A stretch of 64,000 nt of DNA from Rhodeus uyekii (lineage: Eukaryota; Chordata; Actinopteri; Cypriniformes; Acheilognathidae), in contig JAWRVZ010000592.1 in assembly GCA_037043235.1 (NCBI GenBank), forward strand, positions 1-64,000. The letters run 5' to 3'. Positions within the stretch are counted from its first letter, which is position 1; every line of letters starts with the position of its first letter. The notes below the pieces were generated by a model that saw only the letters and a list, made by a program, of their open reading frames with translations, had not been told where the DNA came from and did not search any database. The translations under genes and the position numbers were made by a program. Shown in pieces: positions 47,047 through 59,281 of the stretch.

Positions 47047-49545
47047 TCAGAGCTTGCCCTCCTCGATCATGCGGTTCAGGCCGCTGCAGATCTTGCTCAG
47101 GTTGCTCCGCAGCGTCCCCTGCGGGTCGTACAGGTGCGTGAGCAGCTCCGCGTCCGCGTAATGGTTGAACACGTGCCGGATGCGGTCCAGAGATTTGGGC
47201 GTCAGGTGCTTCTCCACCAGCTTCAGCAGTAAATCCCGGCAGTCCGTCAGCAGATCCATCATCACGCTCTTATCAAACGTGAACTCCACCTGATGACAGA
47301 CGGCCACACGTTTATATGTCAATCACACACTTATCTCTCATTTATCTATCATGATTCATTGCAGTTAAAATAGTTTTATTGAACAATTGAAATGTAGAAT
47401 CAGATGTTATACACAGTGGAGTTGGGTTATGTCGACGGTCTCGGGGGGGAAAAAAAGTGTCGAGATATCCAACAGCCAATATATCTATGTATTTGATGAA
47501 GCGATCGGCATGCTATAAAAATGTTCATACACTGTATATGTTTGCTAACAACAAAAGGCATATGTGCAGCAACTAACAGCAGAGATTTACCAGAATACAA
47601 TAAAAACACCTTCCATTCTCCATACAAACCTTTAATTATATTCTCCAACATTGCAAACACAATTTCACTCACAGTGTAAACAGTCATAACATATTCGTGA
47701 GGTCATCAGCTGTACTAGATTGATACTTTCTTGCGTTCTGCCCGTCTAATGTGCTTTCTCAACAAATTCGGCTTCGTCCCGTCTTTAAATAACCTTCAAT
47801 CCGCAGCGGCGCTGAGCAGAGCGCACGTCAGAACAGAAGCAGGTGTGTGTGTGTGTGTTTAAGCCTCACACTCATTGGTCAGTAGCCGCTCGTCAATGTC
47901 AAAATATTTGAGAAAACCAATCAATCAGAGAAGGCGGGCTTTATGTCACACAGAAGCGGATGAGGCTTTGGGATGCGGCAGCACTTGCTCGTTGAGAAGC
48001 GTAAGAACGAGATGTGCTTTCACTACAGAGAGTCTCCAATAACTCCAGATAAAGTCGTTAGATTTGTCGCTAGTCGCTTTTTTGAAACTGTGGTCTGAAT
48101 ACTCCGTTCGTCTTTCCGTGAGTTCGTCTGCGGCTGCGCGGCGCTGTGAGTAAAGCGTCACTGGAGATCCACATGCAACGCGAACTCAGCGCATGCGCAG
48201 TGAACTAGGTGATCATGAGACACGAGATTACCATGTGAAATGGCGACTTTGTCCCTCTTTTGTGCTCGAGAGACAGTACTAGTGTTCGGCGACATTAAAG
48301 AATCAACGTAACCGATGGGAAAATACTGAGACAAATAGGGAATTTGGCGGTTCCACTTCAAAAATGTCGACATAATAGGATTTGGCTTTCTGATAATAGA
48401 AGTTAACCGTGAGTCGAGATAAGTGAACTCCACTGTATTTGAATATTTGCTTCATTACTTTAAGTACCATATTGATTGATTATCATTAGAGGTTCATTAG
48501 GCCGCTGTCACTTTAAGAGTTGACCCACATGCATCTGATGTCCTTGCACCTTGAGTGTGTGTGTGTGTGTGAGTGAGTGAGAGTGTGAGTGTGTGTGAGC
48601 ATCCACATAAACACAATGACACAGTTTAGTCAATATCTGAAGGCTTTGAAGTCTGGTGGATTCTGATTGGCTGTCAGCTGGGGAAAACTATTTGCTCTGA
48701 AAGTGAATATAGTTTGAGTATCTCTGTTGTTATAGTTTGGCATGAACTCTTTTTACTTTTTGAGCTATTTTTAAAACTATATAATTATTGGTAACTTCTT
48801 TGCTGTGAACATAGTCATTAGAAAGCAGGAACATTTTTCATTTAGTACATTTCTCCACATATTTCAAAGTTTTCTAACCTTTAAAAAATAAGATTCTTCA
48901 TTCTTCTTCATTCACACAGAAACAATCAAACTCTAAGATGAGTGATAGAAACATTGACAGGCGATCACTATCCATCCTGCATTAAAGAGTTGCTAGGGTG
49001 TTCTGGTGGTTGCTAGGGTGTTCTGGGTGGTTGCTAGGGTGATCTAAGCAGTTGCTTCCTGTCTGGTGTGAAATGACACCACAAACACTGCAGGACTCAC
49101 ACGCTGAACTTTACGAGGTTTCTGCACATCACTAGTAGCAGCAGAACTGATGATAATCAATCAAGAGCACTAATGAAGCATAATTCATCAATAATCATGC
49201 AAACATTAGTAAAGTGTGATACAGCACCTCCTGGAAGCTGATGGCGGTCATGGCTCCGTGATGCAGCTTCTTCCTGAAGTCCTGCGCCAGACTCAGCTCA
49301 TCCGCGCTGAACTTCTCGTGTCGGAACAGAACTCCCACCTTCACGGCGATCTTGATCATGTTCTTCACCACCTTCTGGGCCTCGGCGCGGTTCCCCGTGT
49401 GCTCTTTGGAGACGCGGTACAGCTCGTCCAGAAGCTCGCTGCTGTTGTCGTCGATGAACATGTGAGCCATGGACTTGCTGACCATGTGACTGAGGATCTT
49501 CTTCTGGGCCTTCATGGCCATGTCCTTCGAGCTGAACGCCTCCAT
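47047..49545 (-). CDS. tnfaip8l2: TNF alpha-induced protein 8-like 2 (TIPE2)
   Basis: TIPE2 is a cytosolic phosphoinositide-binding helical protein that restrains innate and adaptive immune signalling and guides leukocyte polarity. Two coding exons, 49545-49228 and 47289-47047, join in phase 0 to 186 residues (human 184). The sequence starts MEAFSSKDMAMKAQKK and contains the family core VSKSMAHMFIDDNSSELLDE, the stretch NRAEAQKVVKNMIKIAVKVG, LHHGAMTAISFQE|VEFTF across the intron, and HLTPKSLDRIRHVF near the end. The donor is GAG|GTGCTG, a weak match to consensus, but homology continues exactly at the acceptor CATCAG|GTGGAG. An upstream in-frame ATG at 49704 adds 53 non-homologous residues and was not used. 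The family member is chosen on synteny with VPS72 and on the MEAFSSKDMA start; TNFAIP8L1 or TNFAIP8 are less likely. Confidence 0.9.
47412..48435 (-). mobile_element. Tigger-like non-autonomous element in the tnfaip8l2 intron
   Basis: Terminal inverted sequences are cagtggagttgggttatgtc at the left and gagataagtgaactccactg at the right, followed by TA; a TA lies near the left end. The interior has no intact transposase frame. Orientation is arbitrary. Confidence 0.7.
48440..49225. other. Remainder of the tnfaip8l2 intron
   Basis: Contains a (GT)n run at 48554-48597 and a short tandem, gttgctagggtgttctggtg, about three times near 48990-49045. Nothing else recognised. Confidence 0.5.
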
Positions 49546-49549
49546 CCCG

Positions 49550-50090
49550 CGTCCTATGCTGGAGAACGGATGGACGCAGACATACAGTGTGTGTTTACCT
49601 GCGTGCTGCAGTCGGAGGAGTGTGTGTCGAGTCTGTTTGAGGAAGTGGCGTCTTCCGCTGTGTGACTGCGAGAGGAAACGGTGTGATCGGAGAAGATATG
49701 TCACTTCTGCTTTCTGTCTCTCTCACACACTTCAACTCTGAGTTTCAGACTCTTGAGAGACGTTTCAGAAAGTGTGTCCATAAGAACACACACTATCCTG
49801 AAGGATTATGAAGCTTTACAGCGCTGAACTAATCATTGTATTTAATCCAACGTAATATACAGGGATAAGATGCCAGTTAGCATGGTGGAAATGTCTTTTT
49901 CCTTGAATAAACTGATTTTTATTCATTGTAACGCTGAATATTATTAATTAGGATGTTAAATATGTTCTCAGAACTCTGTTCGGTTTGTTTATAGATCATA
50001 AGGAGACTGTCATGATATATTTTGGGAATGAGAAACACAGATGCTCTTACAACAGGAATATATGTGGATATTAGAAGAAACAAATCATAT
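49550..50090. other. Upstream of tnfaip8l2
   Basis: Should contain the tnfaip8l2 promoter and 5' UTR. No TATA or CpG island stands out, and I could not place a promoter. Confidence 0.35.
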
Positions 50091-50091
50091 A

Positions 50092-50915
50092 CAGTAATAC
50101 CTCGGTTTACGAGCGACTTGGTATACGAGCAAATCGGTGTACGAGCATTGTATCGGAGTGCGAGCAAATTTTTCCCTCACCCACGAGCATTTTTGTGTGG
50201 AAAGTCCTAACGCTCAGTATCGTCGTGGGCATTTTTACTGGAAATATCCTAATGACAGCCTCTCATATCAGTCACGCTGTTCCAACCCCTTTATCAGCCC
50301 TTAAATCATTCATTCTCTCAGCCTCACTCTGTTTGGCTGCATCGTTCACCACAGTGATACTTTTAGAAGTGATAACATTAATTAATTGTGATCGCTAATG
50401 TTCACGTAGTGAAATATATATGTGGTTCATGAATTCATTGTTCATGAATATCATCTGCATATGTAGTTCACTTCTCTCCACTCCTGTGTTATGTCCGCGC
50501 TGAGCTCGCGCGCGTGCGTCTTGATTATCACTTCGTTTGTTTTCTGCACTATTATAATAAATTCACTAATTTGCACTTGAATCTGAGTTTTGTGTTTTCC
50601 CCTCCCTCTTCTCTCTCGTCTCCTTCATGCCAGCAGACGCTGCTCAAAGTGCATTACAGTAAATTGTCAAGTATTTTTAGAGTTTAATTGTCAATTATTA
50701 ATTAGTATTTATATGAGATCTTAATGGTTATAATTTTAACTGCAATTAATAGGGTAAAACAAAAAAAATATTCAAAATGGGCAATTATGATCGTGTGGAA
50801 CGAATTAATTGATTTTTAGTGCATTCTTATGGGGGGAATTGTTTTGGTATACGAGCATTTTGGGTTACAAGCTCGCTCTTGGAACGAATTAAACTCGTAA
50901 ACCGAGGTATTGCTG
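50092..50915 (+). mobile_element. Tigger-like non-autonomous element
   Basis: Perfect-looking inverted ends CAGTAATACCTCGGTTTACG and, at the right, CGTAAACCGAGGTATTGCTG, with TA on both sides. A second inverted pair (tatacgagcaaatcgg and tatacgagcattttggg) sits just inside. No transposase frame. Confidence 0.88.
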
Positions 50916-51144
50916 TACTAACTAATGATTTATATAGAAGATTTAATGTGGAATTTCCAACAGATTAAAGACAGCAAATAGAAAGTATATTCTGCCTCTA
51001 AATCAAAATGAAGACTTTATTAACCATTTTATTACAGAAAGGTACATTATGAATTAATTTACAATTTTTATTTTACATGTAAAAGTGACAATTCACCATT
51101 TTAAATAAAAAATGAGTTACACAACCATGGGTAAAGTTACACAA

Positions 51145-51352
51145 ACACATATGTGTGTGTGTGTGTGTGTGATGATCACTATGGGTTTGTGTGTGTGTGA
51201 TGATGATCACTATGGGTTTGTGTGTGTGTGTGTGTGTGTGTGATGATGATCACTATGGGTTTGTGTGTGTGTGTGTGTGTGTGTGTGATGATGATCACTA
51301 TGGGTTTGTGTGTGTGTGTGTGTGTGTGTGTGATGATGATCACTATGGGTTT
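51145..51352. repeat. Compound repeat: (GT)n plus gatgatgatcactatgggtt, five units
   Basis: Each unit is a (TG)n run of varying length followed by the same block gatgatgatcactatgggtt. The fixed block is unchanged across units after the first, so the array is young. Confidence 0.92.
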
Positions 51353-51627
51353 GTGTCTGTTGATTCCGTTGAATGTGATTGTGTGTGTAGTGGCTCTTTA
51401 TTCACCATCAGCTGATCCAGAGAAGCTCAGACTAACATCTAAAACCTGTGCGGAAAACACACACAGTCAAAAGTGTGCAACATTATTGTATTATCCACTT
51501 TAGAACAACTAAAAGAAACTACTTAGACAATTAAGAGAGAGATTATAATATAACACTGTGATACTTGACTGATAAAGCTGCTTATAAACATTTTGATTTT
51601 GTATCTAAATCACTATGAATGACCCTT

Positions 51628-52128
51628 GTGTCACGGATCGTACAAGGGAGGACTCAAGTTTATTGTAATAACAAAATAAACATACAAAAGAAAACCCACG
51701 AGGGGGACAAAACATAACTAAACAAAGATCAAAACTAGAACGTAAAATGACACACCGGATGAAACGGGGAACAGGGAACAAACATGAAGCGATAACGACT
51801 CGACGCCGGACATCAAACACTGAGGGATATTTATAGGACACTTGAGGGAAGGTAGAGCTCGTGAACAGCTGGCAACACTCAAGGGAAACGAGGTAACAAG
51901 GGGGCGGGGTTACACGCTGACGAGACACAAACACGAGTTCACAGAGTGACGAGACGACGCGCAACGGGTGACCACACCCACTGCGCGTGACAAGGACAAC
52001 AAGCAGACACGAGGACGCGCACAAACGTAACGCGCCCTCACACAAAAACACGGGAGAGAGAGCAGTGCCACGGTTCCGTCCACTAGGACACTAATAAAAC
52101 TGAAGACAGAAACGGAACCGTGACACCT
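51628..52128 (-). mobile_element. Short non-autonomous element with LTR-like internal signals
   Basis: Ends are inverted (GTGTCACGGATCG at the left, CGGAACCGTGACAC at the right) and TGACCCTT occurs on both flanks (51620-51627 and 52129-52136), an apparent 8-bp target duplication. Read on minus, the interior has a TATA-like CTATAAATATCC near 51831 and an AATAAA-containing ACAATAAACTTGAG near its end. There is no coding capacity. The 8-bp duplication and inverted ends favour a hAT-type DNA element over an LTR. Confidence 0.55.
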
Positions 52129-52137
52129 TGACCCTTA

Positions 52138-53687
52138 CAGGGAGTGCAGAATTATTAGGCAAATGAGTATTTTGACCACATCATCCTCGTTATGCATGTT
52201 GTCTTACTCCAAGCTGTATAGGCTGGAAAGCCTACTACCAATTAAGCATATTAGGTGATGTGCATCTCTGTAATGAGAAGGGGTGTGGTCTAATGACATC
52301 AACACCCTATTTCAGGTGTGCATAATTATTAGGCAACTTCCTTTCCTTTGGCAAAATGGGTCAAAAGAAGGACTTGAGAGGCTCAGAAAAGTCAAAAATA
52401 GTGAGATATATTGCAGAGGGATGCAGCAGTCTTAAAATAGCCAAGCTTCTGAAGCGTGATCATCGAACAATCAAGCGTTTCATTCAAAATAGTCAACAGG
52501 GTCGCAAGAAGCGTGCGGAAAAACCAAGGCGCAAAATAACTGCCCGTGAACTGAGAAAAGTCAAGCGTGCAGCTGCCAAGATGCCACTTGCCACCAGTTT
52601 GGCCATATTTCAGAGCTGCAACATCACTGGAGTGCCCAAAAGCACAAGGTGTGCAATACTCAGAGACATGGCCAAGGTAAGAAAGACAGAAAGTCGACCA
52701 CCACTGAACAAGACACACAAGCTGAAACGTCAAGACTGGGCCAAGAAATATCTCAAGACTGATTTTTCTAAGGTTTTATGGACTGATGAAATGAGAGTGA
52801 GTCTTGATGGGCCCGTGGCTGGATTGGTAAAGGGCAGAGAGCTCCAGTCCGACTCAGACGCCAGCAAGGTGGAGGTGGAGTACTGGTTTGGGCTGGTATC
52901 ATCAAAGATGAGCTTGTGGGGCCTTTTCGGGTTGAGGATGGAGTCAAGCTCAACTCCCAGTCCTACTGCCAGTTTCTGGAAGACACCTTCTTCAAGCAGT
53001 GGTACAGGAAGAAGTCTGCGTCCTTCAAGAAAAACATGATTTTCATGCAGGACAATGCTCCATCACACGCGTCCAAGTACTCCACAGCGTGGCTGGCAAG
53101 AAAGGGTATAAAAGAAGAAAATCTAATGATATGGCCTCCTTGTTCACCTGATCTGAACCCCATTGAGAACCTGTGGTCCATCATCAAATGTGCGATTTAC
53201 AAGGAGGGAAAACAGTACACCTCTCTGAACAGTGTCTGGGAGGCTGTGGTTGCTGCTGCACGCAATGTTGATGGTGAACAGATCAAAACACTGACAGAAT
53301 CCATGGATGGCAGGCTTTTGAGTGTCCTTGCAAAGAAAGGTGGCTATATTGGTCACTGATTTGTTTTTGTTTGGTTTTTGAATGTCAGAAATGTATATTT
53401 GTGAATGTTGAGATGTTATATTGGTTTCACTGGTAAAAATAAATAATTGAAATGGGTATAAATTTGTTTTTTGTTAAGTTGCCTAATAATTATGCACAGT
53501 AATAGTCACCTGCACACACAGATATCCCCCTAAAATAGCTAAAACTAAAAACTACTTAAAAAATTGATACAAAAATATTCAGCTTTGATATTAATGAGTT
53601 TTTTGTGTTCAGTGAGAACATGGTTGTTGTTCAATAATAAAATTAATCCTCAAAAATACAACTTGCCTAATAATTCTGCACTCCCTG
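52138..53687 (+). mobile_element. Complete Tc1/mariner-type transposon
   Basis: 1550 bp flanked by TA. Terminal inverted repeats start CAGGGAGTGCAGAATTATTA and end with the matching TAATAATTCTGCACTCCCTG. A further internal pair of direct-repeat-like motifs (cataattattaggcaa near 52320, taataattatgcacagt near 53485) resembles the inner transposase-binding sites of IR/DR elements. It inserted directly beside the right flank of the element at 51628-52128. Confidence 0.95.
52356..53359 (+). pseudogene. Tc1-family transposase with a single frameshift
   Basis: Reads MGQKKDLRGSEKSKIVRYIA at the start, with paired helix-turn-helix DNA-binding domain and GRKKR-like basic patch, then WTDEMR (first catalytic Asp), MQDNAPSH (second Asp) and DLNPIENLW (catalytic Glu), i.e. 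a DD34E triad, ending KKGGYIGH. The upstream part is open in one frame (52356 onward) and the catalytic half in another. Comparison with the family places a loss of one base at about 52815, in DGP/GW. Otherwise the 334-codon reading is nearly undamaged, so inactivation looks recent. Confidence 0.92.
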
Positions 53688-53689
53688 TA

Positions 53690-54690
53690 TTTATTATATA
53701 CAAACAATGGGATGCAAACACTGAGGCATTATTTACTGGATTTATTTTCTATATAAACCCCATGGGTTCATCGGGACAACCTAGCCAACACCGATGTCCC
53801 GTTGACTATGTAACCGGGGCGGGTAACCCGAGGCCCTTGATATACCTCAAGCCAGACTCTGAAGCGGGACGGCGAGCGGGATCTGGCTGAGTGTCCCAAC
53901 GGAGCTCCACTCCCCTCGAGCATAGGTGTTGGTCGTTAATTTGCAGATTCGTCATGATAACATATCATTCGCATGGATAGTGGCGATCATATTGCTATCA
54001 ACTTTTAAGCAAATATCATACAGCCAATTTCAAATGATGGAAAAACAAAATACAATCCCCATTACGCTAAATCCAACGCCGATAACAGTAACATTCACTT
54101 CGTCCAACTCTAAGTCAAAAATGCTCAATTTCAAACACAATAAGAAGTAATAATTCTATGACGGCTTTGACAAATGTGATGTTACACGGGCAGCTCCATA
54201 GTTGTGAACTGTTTCTCTGTCTGCATCAAGCCCGGGCTGATGCCCCGCCCCCGGGAGTCATTTACTCCAATGTGATTGGCTGGTTTGTACAGCTCCAGCT
54301 CCAGCTCGCACGAAAAAGAAATCTTCCGCACACCGCGGTAAACCGCCATTCCAGCAAAAAAACCCGGTGCAGCAAAGACGACGTGTGTAAACACGCTGCA
54401 GCCTGACCAGCCGCGGAGTATGCTCTGCCCACCATCGATGATGTAACCAGTAAAGGTTTGGTAGGCACCGTCAGGGTTTTCAGGGGCAGCGATGAGTGGG
54501 GGGTGAGGTAATTCGCCAGCACCTCCTCCACTCTAGGAATCGCCCGGTAGTCACAACCTCGAGCAGCTCCTCAAAGGCGAGTGAGGCCGATGGCAGCTCA
54601 ACCTCATCCACGTCGATACTGACTACATCCACCTCCAGCTCCTGAGGGATTAAATGTTTTTACATGTTTCTGAATAATTGATATATTGAT
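53690..54690. other. Decayed retroelement-like sequence, no intact gene
   Basis: The pieces ccgatgtcccgttgactatg (about 53790) and the CpG-rich 54420-54650 segment look transposon-derived and may belong to the same element as 55300-55950. No frame with a clear domain. Confidence 0.35.
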
Positions 54691-54699
54691 CATAGTGTG

Positions 54700-55265
54700 T
54701 TATTATTTATGTATATGTGTGTTTGGCCTGCTTGAATACTGTAAACTAACGGGAATGATAGTTTAAAAGGTTCAAATTGTGCTGAAGTGTTCATTCCTGA
54801 TTCAGTCATGAAGTTAATGTTTTGTAACTAATCTTTCTTTACTAAACAAAGAACAATGCACCCAAAGTGGCTGTAACTGTCTTAACTATCTGTTCACCAG
54901 AAAAGATTCGGTTAGCAAGAGACAGGGAAAGGGGGGTTCTTGTTTTCTGTTCTGTGCAGATTGCTGATTAGTATGGAGTAACCTGGGATGAAGGAATCAA
55001 CCTGATAAGACTGATTGCTCCGGGCAACAGTCACTGTATGGAGAGGTGGACTCAAGGGAGGAACAGAAGATCAAGAATATAAATAATGTTGATTGCGCTT
55101 TGTAAGACATTCTGGACTGCCCAGATGTCATGTTTGTGGTAGTCCTGCAATCCTGAGCTCAGCAAAGCCAATTTCTGATTCTTTTATAATAAATCTGTAA
55201 GTTAATTTTATTACCGGACATCGTGTCTCATTCTTTGGCGAATCCAACGAACCGGGGGGGATAAG
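54700..55265 (+). mobile_element. Solo-LTR-like sequence (old retrovirus-like or LTR element)
   Basis: Contains, in LTR order, a TATA-like aatataaataatg near 55076, a polyadenylation signal in ataataaatctg near 55187, and a terminal stretch (cattctttggcgaatccaac) followed by a G-rich run. No gag, pol or env frames adjoin it, so it would be a solo LTR. Boundaries are approximate and no target duplication was fixed. Confidence 0.45.
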
Positions 55266-55299
55266 GGTCGAGAGAGACACCAAAAATCCCAACACTCCT

Positions 55300-55950
55300 C
55301 AGAACTGGAGAGGTTCAGTATCGCAACCTCACCCAGGTCGGAAGAAACCATCGCATGGTGTGTTTCCGAGTCCTGAGTGAGGGCGGATCCAGCAGGTAAG
55401 GGAGGAGATAAGGCATCACCCGTCTCCAGCCCCGCTGCTAAATCCAGTTGCGATCCCTATGAGCACGACCGCCGCTGAGCCTCAGCTGCAGCGGGGCCAG
55501 ACCCACGAGAACCGCGAGCTTGAGCAGTTCCCTCAAAAACTGCCAGGCGTGAGTGGAGAGTGCACAGCGGCAGCAGCAAACACTCTGCACACTCAGAGCC
55601 CTCGAGCGCTAAGCGTGCATAGTCCTCGTCCAAACACGTCACACAAAGAGTGTGTGTATCGCTGCCCGTGATAAAACGCGGGCAGGGAGTGTCACAACGC
55701 CTGAATGACTGCGTATCCGCCATAAATAAAGGTAAGTGTTCCAAAAAACAAACTTACAGCCAGCACAATGCACCACACACATTAGCTTCGAGCGCTTGTT
55801 GAAGACACCAAAGCTGCCGCTTCTGGGTCACGGCGCGCTCTATATACTCCTGGCTCATGATGTAACCCTCGGCGACATGCACTCGCACACCTGGATTTCA
55901 TTGCGCTTCAAGAGTCAATCACGATAAGGCGTTCCCATATACCTTCGACG
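55300..55950 (-). mobile_element. Retroelement 5' region with gag-like remnant
   Basis: A 95-codon minus frame (55744-55457) has Cys pairs in CDTPCPRF and CVTCLDEDYARLALEG, resembling the short gag-like N termini of fish DIRS/Ngaro-type or related retroelements. Upstream on minus lies a TATA-bearing segment (ccaggagtatatagagcgcg, about 55838). Truncated; family uncertain. Confidence 0.35.
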
Positions 55951-56242
55951 CAGTGTGATAATTACATAATTACACCTGCTTAATTAACAACTCAAAGATT
56001 AAAGAGTGTCTGTAACTCCAGATGAACAGAAACAAACTAACAATCATCGACTGATTCATCAATAGAAATGATCAGAACCATCATATGGAGATTGATTGAT
56101 TACCAAATTATTATATTAATGACCGGCCACCAATTGGCTTTCTAAAATCAACTCGCGGTCATATTTAAACATGGAGTCAGATAATAAGCGAGTGCAAATT
56201 CGCAGCGACTGAAAAGACCGAACGCGCATGATCCTTCACCCG

Positions 56243-56587
56243 TGTCACGTTTATGTCACAGTATTCAGGACTCTTAGTTTGCCTTTTCCTTGTCACATGT
56301 TCCCTGTTCCTTTTCTCACTCATCAGTTCCCATCATCACAGATTATTCACAGGTGTTTTGTGTTTCAGTTAATCTTAGTCAGTATTTAAGTTCTCCTTGT
56401 GCACTCCCCTGTTGTCGGTTATTGGATGTCTATGTTGGAATTTTCGTGTGTGTGGATGCTTTCCGAGTTTGCACCATCGCGTGCCATTTATGTTGAGTTT
56501 TCTAAGTGTTTTGGTTTTGAGTTAGGAATAAAGGGTTTGTGCTGCACTCCTGACTCTCCTTCCGTGTCTCCGCATCACACCGCAACA
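56243..56587 (+). mobile_element. Probable solo LTR
   Basis: Starts TGTCACG and ends CGCAACA, contains tcagtatttaagttctcctt (TATA-like) and gttaggaataaagggtttgt (polyadenylation signal) followed by ctgactctccttccgtgtct. This fits the LTR of a fish Ty3/gypsy-type element. No internal region is attached and no clear target duplication is seen. Confidence 0.5.
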
Positions 56588-56599
56588 ACATTGGTAACA

Positions 56600-58310
56600 A
56601 CCCGCTCCTCGGATACCGTCGTTGGACCGAGCCGATTGATTTTATACACTAATATGTCAGATTCCGTAACTTCACTGAACCACAATAACAGATTTTAAAA
56701 CACAATACAGGTTTTCCCTCCGTCATGTTCACGTGTGGAATGTTGCCTTTGTTCATCCACCAAAAACCACCACTGAAATGACTTCTTAGTATTCTTTTAT
56801 TATAACTGTCCTCATCTCAATACACTGCCATAACATCAGTGGTCAAGGGAGCATTCACATGTGAAGTCGTACTGAACAAAAAACACACCTGCGCACTAAT
56901 GAACTATCGCCCACTTTGGACACACAACAGTCATTATCATAATCTGACACAAGGGGGGGAAATAATGACAATAGTAGCAAACAATATAATACAACATGAA
57001 TGATGAAAACCCACTTGAACTTGTTGAACCTGTATTCGACACAGAAGGATAAATTGGGCTACTTTAGATTAAATGTGTCAGGACCAGTAACTGAAAGAAT
57101 CTAATAGTAGATAAAAAAGGCTAAAAGGTAAAATTCAAACTCCAGCTACAACGGGAAAGAACAAAAACAATTCTTAGAATGAAAACCAAAAAGTCCTTAA
57201 ACAAAAACAGAGGTGAGGTAGCCAGAGAAAAAGATTTGAACTTCTGGAGAATCCGAAGAACAGGCCAGGAAAACAAAACCGGGTCAAGAGGAGAGAAAAT
57301 CAGGAACCCAGAAAAAACAGATCTGGCAGTCCAAGCCAGACAGGGATCAACAGAACAAGGGCCCTTTTTTTGTACCTCGCTAACTGAGTTAGCTGGATTT
57401 GATTGTTGGCGATTTCACATGATCTTGGATTGTTCGGCTCATTGAGGCTCATCCGGGACTTGTTGTCATAGTAACAGGTACGTTAAATTGAACCTACTCG
57501 GAGCAGCTTACAGTACTTCATGTTAGCAGGATTAGATCACGTTTTTATAAGCGGAGGTGATATAGGAAGTTTGTCGCAGCCATGTCCTGTCCGTTTTTAC
57601 AAGAGCAAACTGTTGCTGAAGGTGCAAGGATAAGTCGGAGAGCTTTCAGGATTAAACACATTTCACGAGTTCACACTTACGAATGATTCAGGAGCAATGA
57701 ATGGTAAGCGTATTTGGCGAGCTGTCCGAGGAGAGGGCTCCGAGCTCGGTATTAGCCCGAACCTGGAGCACTCCCCCCGTATCCTGACTTTGATAGGAAC
57801 AATTAAGTGTGAGGAGTTGGGGTGGTGGAGGGATGCCGAAAAATGTCAAAGAGCTGTAGGTGAGTCAAACATGTCTATATATACGTACTTCCTCTCCTGC
57901 TGATAGGATGAGGAGTAATTGCTGATGACGTGTTGATTGCGTTAATCATTTGAACGTGCTCCTCCCGAACTTTGTTAATAAAACATCATATTGCGGGATT
58001 GACAGGATCCGTTAGCAGAGCGGAACAGTATTTTGTAGTAAAGATATCGTTTTTCACGTAAGGGTATTATTTATCTTATGTAAAAAGTTAGACTTGTCGT
58101 AGTCGGGGGTTAACAACAGCTCAAACTGTGTGTATTGCCTTGCGCTACTTCGCGAGTGGCACGTTCCTCTACATGAGGAGAGCATTGTGAAAAGTGCTGT
58201 CTGTCGTGCCATTCGCAGTTTACCTGGCACTCAAGCAGTCTTTGGGTATTTTTGTGGTTTTTCTAAGCCACTTAAGACCCCAAGTTGTTAAAGAGAGCTT
58301 TTTTGCTATT
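56600..58310. other. No gene recognised
   Basis: AT-rich sequence, probably old transposon DNA. Short frames (57179-57445, 57697-57903) have no recognisable domain. Confidence 0.4.
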
Positions 58311-59281
58311 GCAGGTAGGGAAAGTGAGGTAATGTGAGACATCGGGTAATGTGAGACACCCCCTGTATCTAAGCAACGGAACACATTTGTGGTCATATGA
58401 CCATTATGTTTTCAAGCCCCTCTCATTTCTCCATGGCCATGAAGGAGTGGACCTCATGGTGCTGTGTTAAGCATGTTTTTTTCACAGAAATATGTTTTTT
58501 GCATGTAAAAGTAAATTTTCTTGCTGTCCACGTAATCAACTGTTGTGCCAAAGCAAATTGATTCTGGTAGAAAAACTTATATCATACATGTTGATGAACT
58601 ACCAACATATAAAACCATGTGATGGTTTTAGCTGAAGATTATTCTAAATTGCTAAGAGAGATAATTTGTTTCTAAAATGTGGTTGTGGGGTAAAGTGAGA
58701 CAAATGCTGTGGGGTAAAGTGAGACATGAGGCACATTACATATGTTTTATTTTTAATGTCATAAACATTGTAGAAAAGTACTGTTTAATGATAGGAGCTT
58801 CTCCAGGAGCCAAAGGCACCTCCACCAGAATGAGATGGATGAATGAAGACACCTGGGATGAGTTCCTCGATCACCTGATACAGCGCACTACCTGCACCCC
58901 TGACCGTCCCATGCTGCTAATCCTGGATAATTTCAAGGCTCACATCTCACTCAAGGCAGTAGAAATAGCGAAGAGCAGCGGCATTGTCCTGCTCACCCTC
59001 CCACCCCACACATCCTATCGCATGCAGCCTCTCGACGTGACCGTGTTTGGCCCGTTCAAGACCCAATACAGCCGAGCTCTTCATGGGTGGATGAGATCCA
59101 ACCCTGGCAAAACAGTCTCGATCTACCAGATTGCAGGACTTGTGAATAAGGCCTTTATGTCAGCAGTGACGCCACGCAACAGCACTTCTGGATTTAGGTC
59201 CCATATAACCAAGATATAACCCATATTTTCACTATCCATGGTGTCAGGGCAAACCCTGATCTGCAGTCTGCCACTGCAGAT

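Noticed and set aside
49546..49704. Upstream ATG extending tnfaip8l2 by 53 residues
   Set aside because: The added residues do not resemble the family, and the ATG at 49545 matches the conserved start.
54700..55265. Intact endogenous retrovirus
   Set aside because: Only LTR-like signals are present; no gag, pol or env frame adjoins it.
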